From positions 496,001-560,000 of the forward strand of contig NZ_JBGCCU010000003.1 of the NCBI RefSeq assembly GCF_041261445.1: a stretch of DNA of 64,000 bases, in the 5' to 3' direction. The notes beneath the pieces are model-generated. The model did no database searches, was not told the origin of the DNA, and was given only the letters and a program-made list of their open reading frames with translations. Each line of letters begins with the position of its first letter. Position 1 is the stretch's first letter. The translations under genes and the position numbers were made by a program. The DNA is from Catenulispora sp. EB89. Its GTDB lineage: Bacteria; Actinomycetota; Actinomycetes; Streptomycetales; Catenulisporaceae. Shown here piece after piece: positions 29,663-39,532 of the stretch.

Positions 29663-30325
29663 CAGACCGGAACCGGTCCGCACCACGACCGTCCCGAACG
29701 GCGCGTCCAGCCGCAGCCACCGCCCGGCCGTGCGCACCACCGCCGACGCGGACTGCGCCTGCCCGAGGAACGCCATCGCCCGGGCGGCGTGCGCGGCCCG
29801 CACCGGCAGCCCGAACGTCAGCGGCTGGTCCCAGATCTCGGCGGCGATGCGGTCGACGGCCGCCCGGGTCCGCCGCTGATCCGGAACCGCCTCGGCCCGC
29901 ACCTTGAAATCGGCGATGCCGGCCAGCGCGGCGGTCTCGACCTCCGCGACCGGCAGCTCGCCGACCGTCTGCCAGCCGGCGCGCGGCGGCAGGAAGCCGG
30001 TCCACGCGGTCGCCCCGGCCAGCGGACGCGGCAGGGCCAGCGAGCCGTCGTCGGCTATGGCGTGCAGCAGGTCGCCGGCCGAGACGGTGACGTCCACCTC
30101 CGCGGCCGGGTCCGTCTCGGCCACGGGCTCGCCGGGGCCCAGGGCCACCGTGCGCAGCGTCAGGACGTCGAACGGCGGCCGTCCGTACACCCCGATCGCC
30201 GAACCCGACGCCACCACCCGCACCGCCGCGGCCTTGTCGAACCGCAGCAGCCGGGTCAGGTATCCGCCCAGGTCCGCCGCCTCATCCGCGCCTGCCAGCA
30301 GCAGCGCCGACGCCTGCGTGTTCAC
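29654..30325 (-). CDS. Conserved hypothetical actinobacterial protein
   Basis: 223 residues from a GTG at 30325 overlapping the thioesterase stop by GTGA, third gene of the ettA operon. The first half holds LLLAGADEAADLGGYLTRLLRF and VASGSAIGVYGRPPFDVLTLR; the second half is Ala/Val-rich with PFGTVVVRTGSGLLA at the end. No signal peptide or membrane helix. I do not recognise a characterised family. Its position with a thioesterase suggests a metabolic link, but nothing more can be said. The stop lies inside a 13-bp tandem repeat. Confidence 0.75.
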   Translation of the reverse strand: MNTQASALLLAGADEAADLGGYLTRLLRFDKAAAVRVVASGSAIGVYGRPPFDVLTLRTVALGPGEPVAETDPAAEVDVTVSAGDLLHAIADDGSLALPRPLAGATAWTGFLPPRAGWQTVGELPVAEVETAALAGIADFKVRAEAVPDQRRTRAAVDRIAAEIWDQPLTFGLPVRAAHAARAMAFLGQAQSASAVVRTAGRWLRLDAPFGTVVVRTGSGLLA

Positions 30326-30833
30326 GCCTGCTCCGGGGTGTAGTACTCGGCGAGGTAGTCCTTCTCCACCGGCGACAGCCGCCGCAGGTGGTTCCCCGCG
30401 ATGTCGAACGGCACCAGCACCGAGCTGGCGGTCGCGTAGACGCCCTCGTCGTCGCGGACCTCGTAGGCCACGGTGAACTTGGCCGCGCGGATGTCGGTCA
30501 CCCAGACCTCGACCCGCACCGGCTCCGGGCGGTAGACCAGCGGGCGCCGGTATTCGATCTCGTGCTTGGCCACCACCGTGCCGAACGTCTCGAAGCCCTT
30601 CACCCCGGCCTCGGAGGCGCGGCGGAACATCCAGTCCACCCGCGCCTCCTCCAGGTACCGGAGGTAGACCACGTTGTTCACGTGCTGGTAGGCGTCCATG
30701 TCGGACCACCGCAGCGGGCACAGGTAGACGTGCCGCTTCCCCGGCCCCCGGTGCTCGGGAGCCGGGCCCGCGCCCGGGCGGGGGCGCGCGGAAGCGGTGT
30801 CCGTCGTCGTGCTCGTCTCGGCGGTGCCGGTCA

Positions 30834-30834
<1 letters not shown>
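30322..30834 (-). CDS. Acyl-CoA thioesterase (hot-dog fold, 4HBT-like)
   Basis: 170 residues from an ATG sharing one base with the ettA stop (TGATG). After a Thr/Pro-rich tail the hot-dog core reads RWSDMDAYQHVNNVVYLRYLEEARVDWM; the Asp/His-Asn-Asn pattern is the FcbC/YbgC-type thioesterase signature. It hydrolyses acyl-CoA thioesters; chain-length preference is unknown. Middle gene of the ettA operon, overlapping the next gene. Confidence 0.9.
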
Positions 30835-32498
<1,664 letters not shown>

Positions 32499-32636
32499 AA
32501 CCTAGAGCTTAGTTGCCGCGGGGTAATGGTTATGACGCCGTCACTCGGAAGGCGGGGATGTGACCGGGCTCACGCCTGCCCTTTTCAGCATCGCAGCATC
32601 CTGATTCCCACACCGCACCTCTCCGGTTGCGCCGTC

Positions 32637-33755
32637 TCAGCAGGCCAGCGGCGAAACGATGGTGTCGCCACCCGGCCGCGAACGCGGCGCCCCGGACGCG
32701 TCCACGCACCCACCCTGCGCACCGGCGGCGCGCGCGTAGACGGCGACGAAATCGCGGGCCGAGTGGCTGAAGTAGCGCTCGGCGGAACGCGGGTAGTCGC
32801 CCCACTTGTAGGGGCGCGGATCGCCAGGGTTGGCGGAGGCGTCATAGGCCATGAACGAGGGCCAGCTGATGTTGATGTCGAGCTCCATCGCCCGCACCGC
32901 CCCGGCCTGCTGCAGCGCGGTGGCCAGCGAGCGCGGCGACATCGTCGGGCCGAGCGCGAAGACAACATCGCCGCCGGCGGTGACACCGACCCCGGACCGG
33001 CGGACGTAGGTGGCCCCGCCATCGGTGACACCCCAGGTGAACAGCGAGTCGATGTCCCCGGCGATGCGCCCGCCGTCAATCATCAGCTGCCGCTGCTGCC
33101 GCACCCCGACGACATCGGAGTCGAGCTTGACGTCACGCCCCCACACCCCGACGGTAAAGGACCCATCCCGCCGGAACACCTCGGCCGCGACCCCGGGGAC
33201 GAGCGGACCGTACTGCTTGCCATCGAGGTAGAAGCCACCCTGCGAGTCCCCCATGAGGAAGCCACCGTTCCAGGTGGCGATGAGCCCATCCCGCCGATCA
33301 CGCGGCAGCATGTCGGGCTGCGACCAGCTCCCGCCGGGCTGCGCATAGCCAGGATGCAGCTCGAAGCGAGCGGCCGACTCCTTGATCCACGCGATCGCCA
33401 CCGGCGCCGACGTCCCGGCGGCCCGCAGGAGCGTCCCCTGCACGACGGGCTCGCCACGCGAGTCGGTGGCGAGAACGCGCCACTGCCCCTCGTTCGGGAA
33501 GGCGCGCGACGCGGGCGCGACAAGGGGCGCCTGGAGGGGGTCGAGGTGGGGCGCCGGGGCTGCTGCCGGCGGCGGGGTGACGGCGCTGGCACCCGCGCCA
33601 TGCTTCGCGCTATTTCGCAGCGCGGCCGACCCGGCGAGCGGCTGCGCGGACGCGGAACCCGACGAATGGTGCGCCCACACGGCACCGGTCACCGCTGCGG
33701 CCACGGCGGCGCTGACCGCCACTGCTGGAATCCATCGCGCTCGAGTGCGCTTCAT
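32637..33755 (-). CDS. Secreted phosphodiester glycosidase (NAGPA-domain)
   Basis: 372 residues from an ATG at 33755. An N-terminal signal anchor (WIPAVAVSAAVAAAVTGAVWA, two parts, about 8-28) is followed by an Ala/Pro linker and a NAGPA-like domain: TWNGGFLMGDSQGGFY, GVRQQRQLMIDGG, GVTAGGDVVFAL and AMELDINISWPSFM. The family includes mammalian N-acetylglucosamine-1-phosphodiester alpha-N-acetylglucosaminidase and bacterial cell-wall enzymes. Likely acts outside the membrane on cell-wall sugar phosphodiesters. Only two Cys residues are seen, near the end, perhaps a disulfide. Monocistronic, downstream of an unusual repeat field. Confidence 0.85.
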   Translation of the reverse strand: MKRTRARWIPAVAVSAAVAAAVTGAVWAHHSSGSASAQPLAGSAALRNSAKHGAGASAVTPPPAAAPAPHLDPLQAPLVAPASRAFPNEGQWRVLATDSRGEPVVQGTLLRAAGTSAPVAIAWIKESAARFELHPGYAQPGGSWSQPDMLPRDRRDGLIATWNGGFLMGDSQGGFYLDGKQYGPLVPGVAAEVFRRDGSFTVGVWGRDVKLDSDVVGVRQQRQLMIDGGRIAGDIDSLFTWGVTDGGATYVRRSGVGVTAGGDVVFALGPTMSPRSLATALQQAGAVRAMELDINISWPSFMAYDASANPGDPRPYKWGDYPRSAERYFSHSARDFVAVYARAAGAQGGCVDASGAPRSRPGGDTIVSPLAC

Positions 33756-34808
33756 GTCGCCCACTGCGGTGTTTTGCCCTGGGCGGCGGACGGGCAGACG
33801 ACGCCGAATGGCTGATGTGGGGCGGGGGGGCGCTGGCGCGGGCGGGCGGGGCTTGGGCACGAGCTGTGCTGGGCGGGCAGTGCGGTACGGCGCGGGCGGG
33901 CACGAGCAGAGCGGCGCGGGGACACGGGCAGTGCGGCGCCGGACGGGCTCGAGCGGCGCGGCAAGGACACGCGCGGCCGGGCACGAGCGGTGCGGTGCGG
34001 TGCGGGCGATGCGGTGCGGCGTGGCCACAAGCAGTGCGGCGCAGGCACCAGCGAGGCGGTGCGGACGCGATGCAGTGCGGCGGGGGCATTGCGCGGTGCG
34101 AGCACGAGCAGTGCGGTGCACGCGTGGCGCGGGCGCGATGCACTGCGGTGGGAGGCGGCGTGGCGGCGGCACATCAGCGAGGCAGCCTGCGAAGGCGGCC
34201 GGTGGACGGGTCCGTCGGCCAGTACGAGCTGCGTGGAAGCACGGCTCGTCGCACAGGCGTGGCACAAGCTTCCGCGGCGCCAAGCACCCCGACCATCCGG
34301 CGGCGCGCAAGGTCAAGCGTCGTGCGGCCAGCGCGCGGCAGGCATCTGCACTGGATGCGGCTGACACGCGAACCGATGCGGAAGCACGCGTCGTGCGCAC
34401 AGCCCTCCGGCAGACATCCGCGTGGTCCAGATATCCGAACTGGCTGCAGCGAGCGTGTGAGCCAGCGTGTACGTACATCTTGCGGCGAGCACCGGCAGGC
34501 ATCCGCGTAGTCCAGGCACCTTAACTGGCTGCGGTCGACACTCGAGCCGGCGCGAATGCGCGCGTCGTGCGGCCAGGCGTGAGCGGTGCGCGCGCCTCGG
34601 GGCATGGCGTGCTGACCGGTCGCGCGGCCGGGTTCGGGCGACTGGCACTTCTCTCCTTTCCCCCGCCCCCATCCCACCTGCCCGTTTGCGCGCGTGGGCG
34701 CGCTGCGAGGGGCGGTCGGTCCCCGCGACCGACCGCGTGCCTTGTGGGCGAGGGTGCTTGAGGGCGGTGTTGGGCGCGGGCTCAAGCGGTTGTGGTTTTG
34801 GTGTGCTG
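33756..34808. repeat. About 1 kb non-coding field of degenerate GC-rich repeats
   Basis: From about 33830 to 34150 a unit close to GGCACGAGCAGTGCGGTGC recurs a dozen or more times with variations and spacing. From 34336 to 34580 a second unit, CGGCAGGCATCCGCGTNGTCCAG, recurs near 34336, 34408 and 34493, with GAANGCGCGCGTCGTGCG nearby. Open frames across it (for example 33815-34510) translate to Ala/Arg/Gly/Cys-rich strings with no domain and are not called. The last 180 bp contains a CGGTCGGTCCCCGCGACCGACCG hairpin (34712-34735). It separates the glycosidase from ssb. Confidence 0.6.
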
Positions 34809-35366
34809 TCATGCGGCTGTGGGGAGGCTTGTCACCTCCGTCTCGGCGGGGGCGATGGCCAGCCTCGTCGGTGCTGTGGCGTCTGTTGCCGCTGCGCCGG
34901 AGGTTGCGGGCTCCAGTTCGGCGGGGGTGGGGGTTGGCGCGAGTGCTGCGGTTGCGGCCTCTTCTTCGCGGCGGCGGGTGGGGCCGGGGATGCGGGAGGT
35001 GCCGGGGCGGGCTGCTTGGCGGTAGACGGTGGTGCCCCAGCGGAGGTCGTGGCCGATGGCTTGGATGTCGAGTTCGGCGGTGACCACGTTCTCCTCGCCT
35101 CGGCGCCAGCGGCTGATGCGGAGGCGACCTGCGGCGACTACGGGGTCGCCTACGCCCATGCTGCTCGCTACGTGGTCGGCCAGGGTGCGCCAGCAGACCG
35201 CGCTGAAGTAGTTGGGGTCGCCGTCGGTCCAGGTGCCTGTGCGTTTGTCGTAACGGCGGGTGGTGTTGCGGATCTGGAAGCGGGCGATCGGGTTGCCGTC
35301 GGCGGACTGGCCGTAGCGGACTTCGCTGCAGACGGTGCCGACCACGGTGACGGTGGTTTCGTTCAT
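34809..35366 (-). CDS. ssbB: Single-stranded DNA-binding protein, SsbB-like paralogue
   Basis: 185 residues from an ATG at 35366 (MNETTVTVVG). The OB-fold shows FQIRNTTRRYDKRTGTW, DPNYFSAVCWRTLADHVASS and GDPVVAAGRLRISRW. The C-terminal tail is Ala/Pro/Thr-rich and ends TEVTSLPTAA, with no acidic DDDIPF tip. The tip recruits replication partners in the main SSB, so this is the SsbB-type paralogue that in Streptomyces is linked to chromosome segregation during sporulation. An in-frame start at 35510 would add unrelated residues. Divergent from the acyl-CoA synthetase; the 248-bp gap has TCTGGCTG repeats and no clear promoter. Confidence 0.88.
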   Translation of the reverse strand: MNETTVTVVGTVCSEVRYGQSADGNPIARFQIRNTTRRYDKRTGTWTDGDPNYFSAVCWRTLADHVASSMGVGDPVVAAGRLRISRWRRGEENVVTAELDIQAIGHDLRWGTTVYRQAARPGTSRIPGPTRRREEEAATAALAPTPTPAELEPATSGAAATDATAPTRLAIAPAETEVTSLPTAA

Positions 35367-35614
35367 CGGTGCATCCCCCTGGATGTGCTGATGTGCTTGT
35401 GCTCTGGCGGATCTGGCTGGTTCTGGCTGTTCTGGCTCTGTGGTGCTGGTGATCGCCGGCCCCCGGGTGGTTCTGGGACTATGCTCGCATTTTTCGCTAA
35501 TCGGGCACAAGGGTTCGAAGGCGGGTGCACTCGATCGGCCCAGTCAGGGCTCTTCCGTGGGGCGGTGGGCGGTTTTAGTGTTTGCCGAAACGAAGCCGAA
35601 GCAGGAGGTTCGTC

Positions 35615-37480
35615 GTGACCGGTACCCAGGAGAACGCTGCCGCTGAGGACTTCCACGCCGCGGTCGCGGGGCTGACCGTGCCCGCGCTGATCGAGCGCAA
35701 CGCGATCGAGCACGGGGAGCGGCCGGCGCTCACGAGCGCTCCGGATGCCGAGGGCAATACCAGTACCCTGACCTGGGCCGAGTTGCGGGAGCGGGCCGCG
35801 GAGTTCTCCGAGGGGCTGGTCGCGCTGGGGCTGGAGCCCGGGGACCGGCTGCTCACCATGATGTCCAGCCGGCCCGAGCACTGGATCGTCGACTACGGCG
35901 CTCAGCACGCCCGCGCCATTCCCTGCACCGCCTACGCCACCCTGTCCACCGACCAGATCGGCTACGTCGCCGCGCACAGCGCCGCGCCGATCGTGGTGCT
36001 GGAGGGCCGGCAGGAGATCGAGCGCTGGCAGCCGGTGCTGGCCGAGCTGCCCGCGCTGCGGCACGTCGTCGTGGTCGAGGAGGCCGACTCCGTCGTCACC
36101 GGCGAGGCCGCGCACGGCAAGCAGTTCCTGCCCTACAGCGCGGTGGTGGCCATCGGCCGCGAGCGCCTGGCCAGCAGCCCGAGCCTGTTCGAGCAGCGCT
36201 GGCGGCAGATCCGGGCGGAGGACCCGGTCGGCATGATGTACACCTCCGGCACCACCGGCGATCCCAAGGGTGTCGTGCTGACGCATCTCAACGTCCTGTA
36301 CGAGGCCGAGGTCGTGGACTCGATCACGCCTGTCGAGGACTTCCCCGACACCATCGCCTACCTGCCGCTCGCCCACATCGCAGAGCGCGAGCTCAGCCTT
36401 TACGGCTCCGTCATGAAGGTCGCGCACGTCCATCTGTGCCCCGACCCCCGGCAGATCGTCGGCGCGCTGGGCCGCGTCCACCCCGTCGGGCTGTTCGGCG
36501 TGCCGCGCATCTGGGAGAAGCTGGTCGCCGGGATCCAGGGCCTGCTGAAGGTGGCCCCGCCGGAACAGCGCGAGGCGTTCGAGAAGGCGCACGCCGTCAC
36601 GCTGGAGGCGTTCGACCTCCGCGCGGCCGGCAAGCACGTCCCTGAGGACTTGGCGCAGGCGGTCGAGGAGGCGGACCGGACAGTCCTGGCCCCGGCGCGC
36701 TCGCTGCTCGGCCTGGACAAGGTCACGCGCGCCACCAGCGGCGCCGCCCCGATCTCGGTGGAGACCCTGCGCTATCTCAACGGCCTGAACCTGCCGCTGA
36801 TGGAGCTCTGGGGGATGTCCGAGACCAGCGGCGCGGCGACGGTCTGCACGCCGGACGCCAACCGCGTCGGCACCGTCGGCCGGCCGATCCCGGGCGTGGA
36901 GCTGAAGCTCGGCGACGACGGCGAGGTGTTCGTCCGGGGCCCGATCGTGCTGGCCGGCTACCTCCAGCCGGACGGCAGCGTCCAGTCCCCGCTGGACGCC
37001 GAGGGCTGGCTGGCCACCGGGGACGTCGGCACGATCGACGCCGACGGCTTCCTGACCATCACCGACCGCAAGAAGGAGCTCATCATCACCTCCGGCGGCA
37101 AGAACATCGCCCCGACGCTGATCGAGAGCCACCTGACCACGCACCCGGCCGTCGGCTTCGCCGCCGCGATCGGCGACCGCCGCCCCTACGTCACGGCCCT
37201 GGTCGTCCTGGACCCCGACGTGTTCCCCGCAGAGGCCGTCCACTCCCCTGAAGCCCGCGCCGCGGTGGACCAGGCCGTGGCGAACGCCAACGCGAAGCTC
37301 TCCAGAGTCGAACAGGTGAAGAAGTACACGATCATCGCAGGGCCCTGGACGCCGGACACCGGTGAGGTCACGCCGAAGCTGAGCCTGCGCCGCCGGGTGA
37401 TCGTCGACCGCTACGCCGACGTCATCGACGAGATGTACACGCAGGTAGAGGGAGCCGGCGAAGAGGAGCTTCACGCATAA
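35615..37480 (+). CDS. Long-chain-fatty-acid-CoA ligase (FadD15-type)
   Basis: 621 residues from a GTG at 35615 with AGGAGG six bases upstream. AMP-binding motifs: MMYTSGTTGDPKGVVLTHLN (P-loop), LWGMSETSGAATV, EGWLATGDVGTID and DRKKELIITSGGKNIAP. Length and the YLPLAHIAERE segment fit the long-chain acyl-CoA synthetase group. It activates fatty acids with ATP and CoA, probably at the membrane. The final 10 bp overlap the end of the opposing MpaB-like gene. A TTG at 35582 is an unlikely earlier start. Confidence 0.93.
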   Translation: MTGTQENAAAEDFHAAVAGLTVPALIERNAIEHGERPALTSAPDAEGNTSTLTWAELRERAAEFSEGLVALGLEPGDRLLTMMSSRPEHWIVDYGAQHARAIPCTAYATLSTDQIGYVAAHSAAPIVVLEGRQEIERWQPVLAELPALRHVVVVEEADSVVTGEAAHGKQFLPYSAVVAIGRERLASSPSLFEQRWRQIRAEDPVGMMYTSGTTGDPKGVVLTHLNVLYEAEVVDSITPVEDFPDTIAYLPLAHIAERELSLYGSVMKVAHVHLCPDPRQIVGALGRVHPVGLFGVPRIWEKLVAGIQGLLKVAPPEQREAFEKAHAVTLEAFDLRAAGKHVPEDLAQAVEEADRTVLAPARSLLGLDKVTRATSGAAPISVETLRYLNGLNLPLMELWGMSETSGAATVCTPDANRVGTVGRPIPGVELKLGDDGEVFVRGPIVLAGYLQPDGSVQSPLDAEGWLATGDVGTIDADGFLTITDRKKELIITSGGKNIAPTLIESHLTTHPAVGFAAAIGDRRPYVTALVVLDPDVFPAEAVHSPEARAAVDQAVANANAKLSRVEQVKKYTIIAGPWTPDTGEVTPKLSLRRRVIVDRYADVIDEMYTQVEGAGEEELHA

Positions 37481-38253
37481 GCGCGGAAGCGCCTACGGAA
37501 GTACTGCATATAGAGCGTCATGGGCAGGCGACGTACCCGTCGGGGAACCCACGGGTACATCAGCCGCGCCATCCGCATCCCTGCGTGGAACAACCGCTCG
37601 CGGCGCGGACCCCACACGAGCCCGAACTGTTCCCGCACGTCCTCTGGCAGCAGGCCCGTAGTGATAAGCCGGTTCACCGGCAACAGCGGACGCAGGAGGA
37701 GCGGGATCGCCTTGCTGTAGAGCAGGTCATGGCAGATGCGCTTGGCCTCATCGGAGACCACCAGCGCCGCCAACGCGCTCTCCCAGTACTTCTCGAACTC
37801 CTCTACAGAGGACGGCCACAGGTCCTCAGGACAGCCAAGGAGAGTGCCGTATACGGAGCTCTCCCGACAGAACTCCTCCCGCATCGCAGTAGACATCGGC
37901 CCGAGCATCAACTCATAGATCTGAACGGCTGACTGGTAGAGCGTCGCGGCGACCCAGAGCTGGAGGTCTGGATCGTCGGCGGAGTAGCCCGGCCCTTTGA
38001 CGTAGGTATGGATCCGGTTCACATGACCGGAGACCCATGCGGACTCCTCAGGCGTGCCCAAAGTAGAGCTGTAGATGAAGTCCAGCGTCCCGCGTAGCCG
38101 CTTAAAGGGATGTTCCGTGAAGTTGCTGTGTTCGGCCACTCCCTGCGCAACCTTGGGATGCGCCACCTGCAGGAGGATCGCGCGGCCGGCACCGACCAGA
38201 ACACAAGCCTCGCTGACGACCCTCTGGATCGCGGTCTCATGCGACGTCCTCAC
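37471..38253 (-). CDS. MpaB/DUF2236-family oxygenase-like protein
   Basis: 260 residues from a GTG at 38253 overlapping the crcB stop (GTGA). Motifs RAILLQVAHPKVAQGVAEHSNF, with His residues near 32 and 42, DLQLWVAATLYQSAV and GLVWGPRRERLFHAGMRMARL. These match the rubber-oxygenase/MpaB DUF2236 group, which bind haem; activity is unproven here. It is co-transcribed with two CrcB genes, an unexpected pairing, and overlaps the acyl-CoA ligase tail by 10 bp in opposite orientation. Confidence 0.85.
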   Translation of the reverse strand: MRTSHETAIQRVVSEACVLVGAGRAILLQVAHPKVAQGVAEHSNFTEHPFKRLRGTLDFIYSSTLGTPEESAWVSGHVNRIHTYVKGPGYSADDPDLQLWVAATLYQSAVQIYELMLGPMSTAMREEFCRESSVYGTLLGCPEDLWPSSVEEFEKYWESALAALVVSDEAKRICHDLLYSKAIPLLLRPLLPVNRLITTGLLPEDVREQFGLVWGPRRERLFHAGMRMARLMYPWVPRRVRRLPMTLYMQYFRRRFRAYA

Positions 38254-38612
38254 TGCGCCAACCCCAATCCGGCCGCCCCCGCGAGCAGCCCGGCAGCCAG
38301 GCTCACACCGACGTTGGTCGCCGCTTTGGCGAACGCCCGCTCTTCCACCAGCCTCACCGTCTCCACACTGAAGGTCGAGAACGTCGTATAGGCCCCGCAG
38401 AAGCCGGTACCGAGGATCGCCACCGCCTGTTTGGACAGCCCATGATGGGCACCCATACCCACCAACACCCCCAGGATGAACGCCCCTGTGACGTTGATGA
38501 CGAGCGTTCCCCAGGGGAAAGCGCCCCGGTTCCGCGCCGCCACGAACCGGTCCACCAGGTACCGCGCGGGCGCCCCTACAGCGGAAGCGAGCGCAACAGC
38601 GAGAAGTGTCAT
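38250..38612 (-). CDS. crcB: Fluoride channel CrcB, second subunit
   Basis: 120 residues from an ATG at 38612 overlapping the first crcB stop by 4 bp. Four hydrophobic helices with GAPARYLVDRF near the start and the CrcB/Fluc signature GFCGAYTTFSTFSVETV. In dual-gene actinobacterial systems, two Fluc paralogues form a heterodimer that exports fluoride. Followed immediately by the MpaB-like gene. Confidence 0.93.
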   Translation of the reverse strand: MTLLAVALASAVGAPARYLVDRFVAARNRGAFPWGTLVINVTGAFILGVLVGMGAHHGLSKQAVAILGTGFCGAYTTFSTFSVETVRLVEERAFAKAATNVGVSLAAGLLAGAAGLGLAQ

Positions 38613-39214
38613 GCGCGGGACCATCCAGGGGAACGCCTGACGAGAACCGCGCGCGCCAGGAAGATGCCGAGGGCAGTAGCCGCCAACCCGGAGAACAGAC
38701 TGCCGAAGACGTTCAGAGCGGCGAACCCATAGCGTCCCGCAGCCATGAGCCGGTCCGTGTCGACCATCCATGTGGAGAACGTCGTATAGGCGCCCAAGAA
38801 CCCGACCGCCCCGAAGGGCCGCACATAGCGCGTCGGCGGCCACACCTCGATGACGCACACCAGTAGCACCGCCAGGATGAACGACCCGCTCACGTTGATG
38901 GCGAACGTCGTCACCGGGAAGGTGTGCGCCGCGGTCGGGAACGCCTGGCCGAGCAGGTAGCGCGCCGGCCCGCCGAGGAACCCGCCGGCCGCGATCACCG
39001 CGACCACCCGCGCAGGGCTCGGCGCCGGAGCCGCTGAGGCGCCTGTGGTGCCCGAGGACCCCGAGACTGCTGGGGACGTCGAACCCTCCGAAGGCGTCGC
39101 AGACAGGATCGGCGCCTCGACGCTGCTGCCCTCGGCCTCCGGCGGGATCTCGTGGTGCCAGGCGTGGTGCTGCCCGGAGCTGGAGGGCGGCTGTGACGGG
39201 TTCACGCGCCCCAT
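38609..39214 (-). CDS. crcB: Fluoride channel CrcB, first subunit, with N-terminal extension
   Basis: 201 residues from an ATG at 39214. A Ser/Pro/Glu-rich soluble tail of about 65 residues precedes the channel, unusual for CrcB. The channel reads GGFLGGPARYLLGQAFP, INVSGSFILAVLLV and FLGAYTTFSTWMVDTDRL, the Fluc signature. The tail may be real or may indicate an internal start; no better in-frame start with a ribosome site is evident. It overlaps the second crcB. A leader with a hairpin and TTTT tract lies 27 nt upstream. Confidence 0.9.
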   Translation of the reverse strand: MGRVNPSQPPSSSGQHHAWHHEIPPEAEGSSVEAPILSATPSEGSTSPAVSGSSGTTGASAAPAPSPARVVAVIAAGGFLGGPARYLLGQAFPTAAHTFPVTTFAINVSGSFILAVLLVCVIEVWPPTRYVRPFGAVGFLGAYTTFSTWMVDTDRLMAAGRYGFAALNVFGSLFSGLAATALGIFLARAVLVRRSPGWSRA

Positions 39215-39240
39215 GATCGCCTGCGCGGCCGTCCGGAGCC

Positions 39241-39266
39241 AAAAGCATCCGTCCCGGGCCGGATGC
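39241..39266 (-). terminator. Intrinsic-terminator-like hairpin in the crcB leader
   Basis: On the minus strand GCATCCG pairs with CGGATGC over an 8-nt loop and is followed by TTTT. It sits 27 nt before the first crcB start, where an attenuator or riboswitch expression platform would be. Upstream on the same strand GGCG/CGCC (39295-39277) could form another stem. No clear match to the fluoride riboswitch consensus could be made by eye. Confidence 0.5.
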
Positions 39267-39442
39267 GGGCATCACGGGCGTCCCCGTATTTCGCCATGGC
39301 GCGTATAGCCGAATCCGACCCCTGTCGATTGTTGACACGGTGGCCAGAGCCGCAGCGACGATGGCACCCGGATCCGGCGGGCGTTCCCTTGGAGTCTCCT
39401 CCACAGACGCTTGGATTTTGCCGTTACGCCGCAGATCGCGCA

Positions 39443-39472
39443 TTTACAAGCACTGCGATGCGCACCTACATT
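39443..39472 (+). promoter_or_regulatory. Promoter for the phospholipase C gene
   Basis: TTTACA (39443-39448), 18-nt spacer, TACATT (39467-39472). Predicted start near 39479 gives a leader of about 54 nt to the ATG at 39533. Confidence 0.5.
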
Positions 39473-39532
39473 CACAGGGCATCTCGCGCGAGCGCCACCC
39501 TCACCCGATCTCTCCCACACGCCTGGAGTGAG

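Noticed and set aside
33815-34510. Open frame through the repeat field
   Set aside because: Arg/Ala/Gly/Cys repeats only, no start context, several competing frames of similar length on both strands.
35367-35614. Gene or promoter in the ssb-acyl-CoA ligase gap
   Set aside because: Only TCTGGCTG-like repeats and a weak TATGCT; no hexamer pair with acceptable spacing.
39215-39300. Canonical fluoride riboswitch before crcB
   Set aside because: The P2 stem and conserved 3' core could not be aligned by eye; reported only as an unassigned hairpin.
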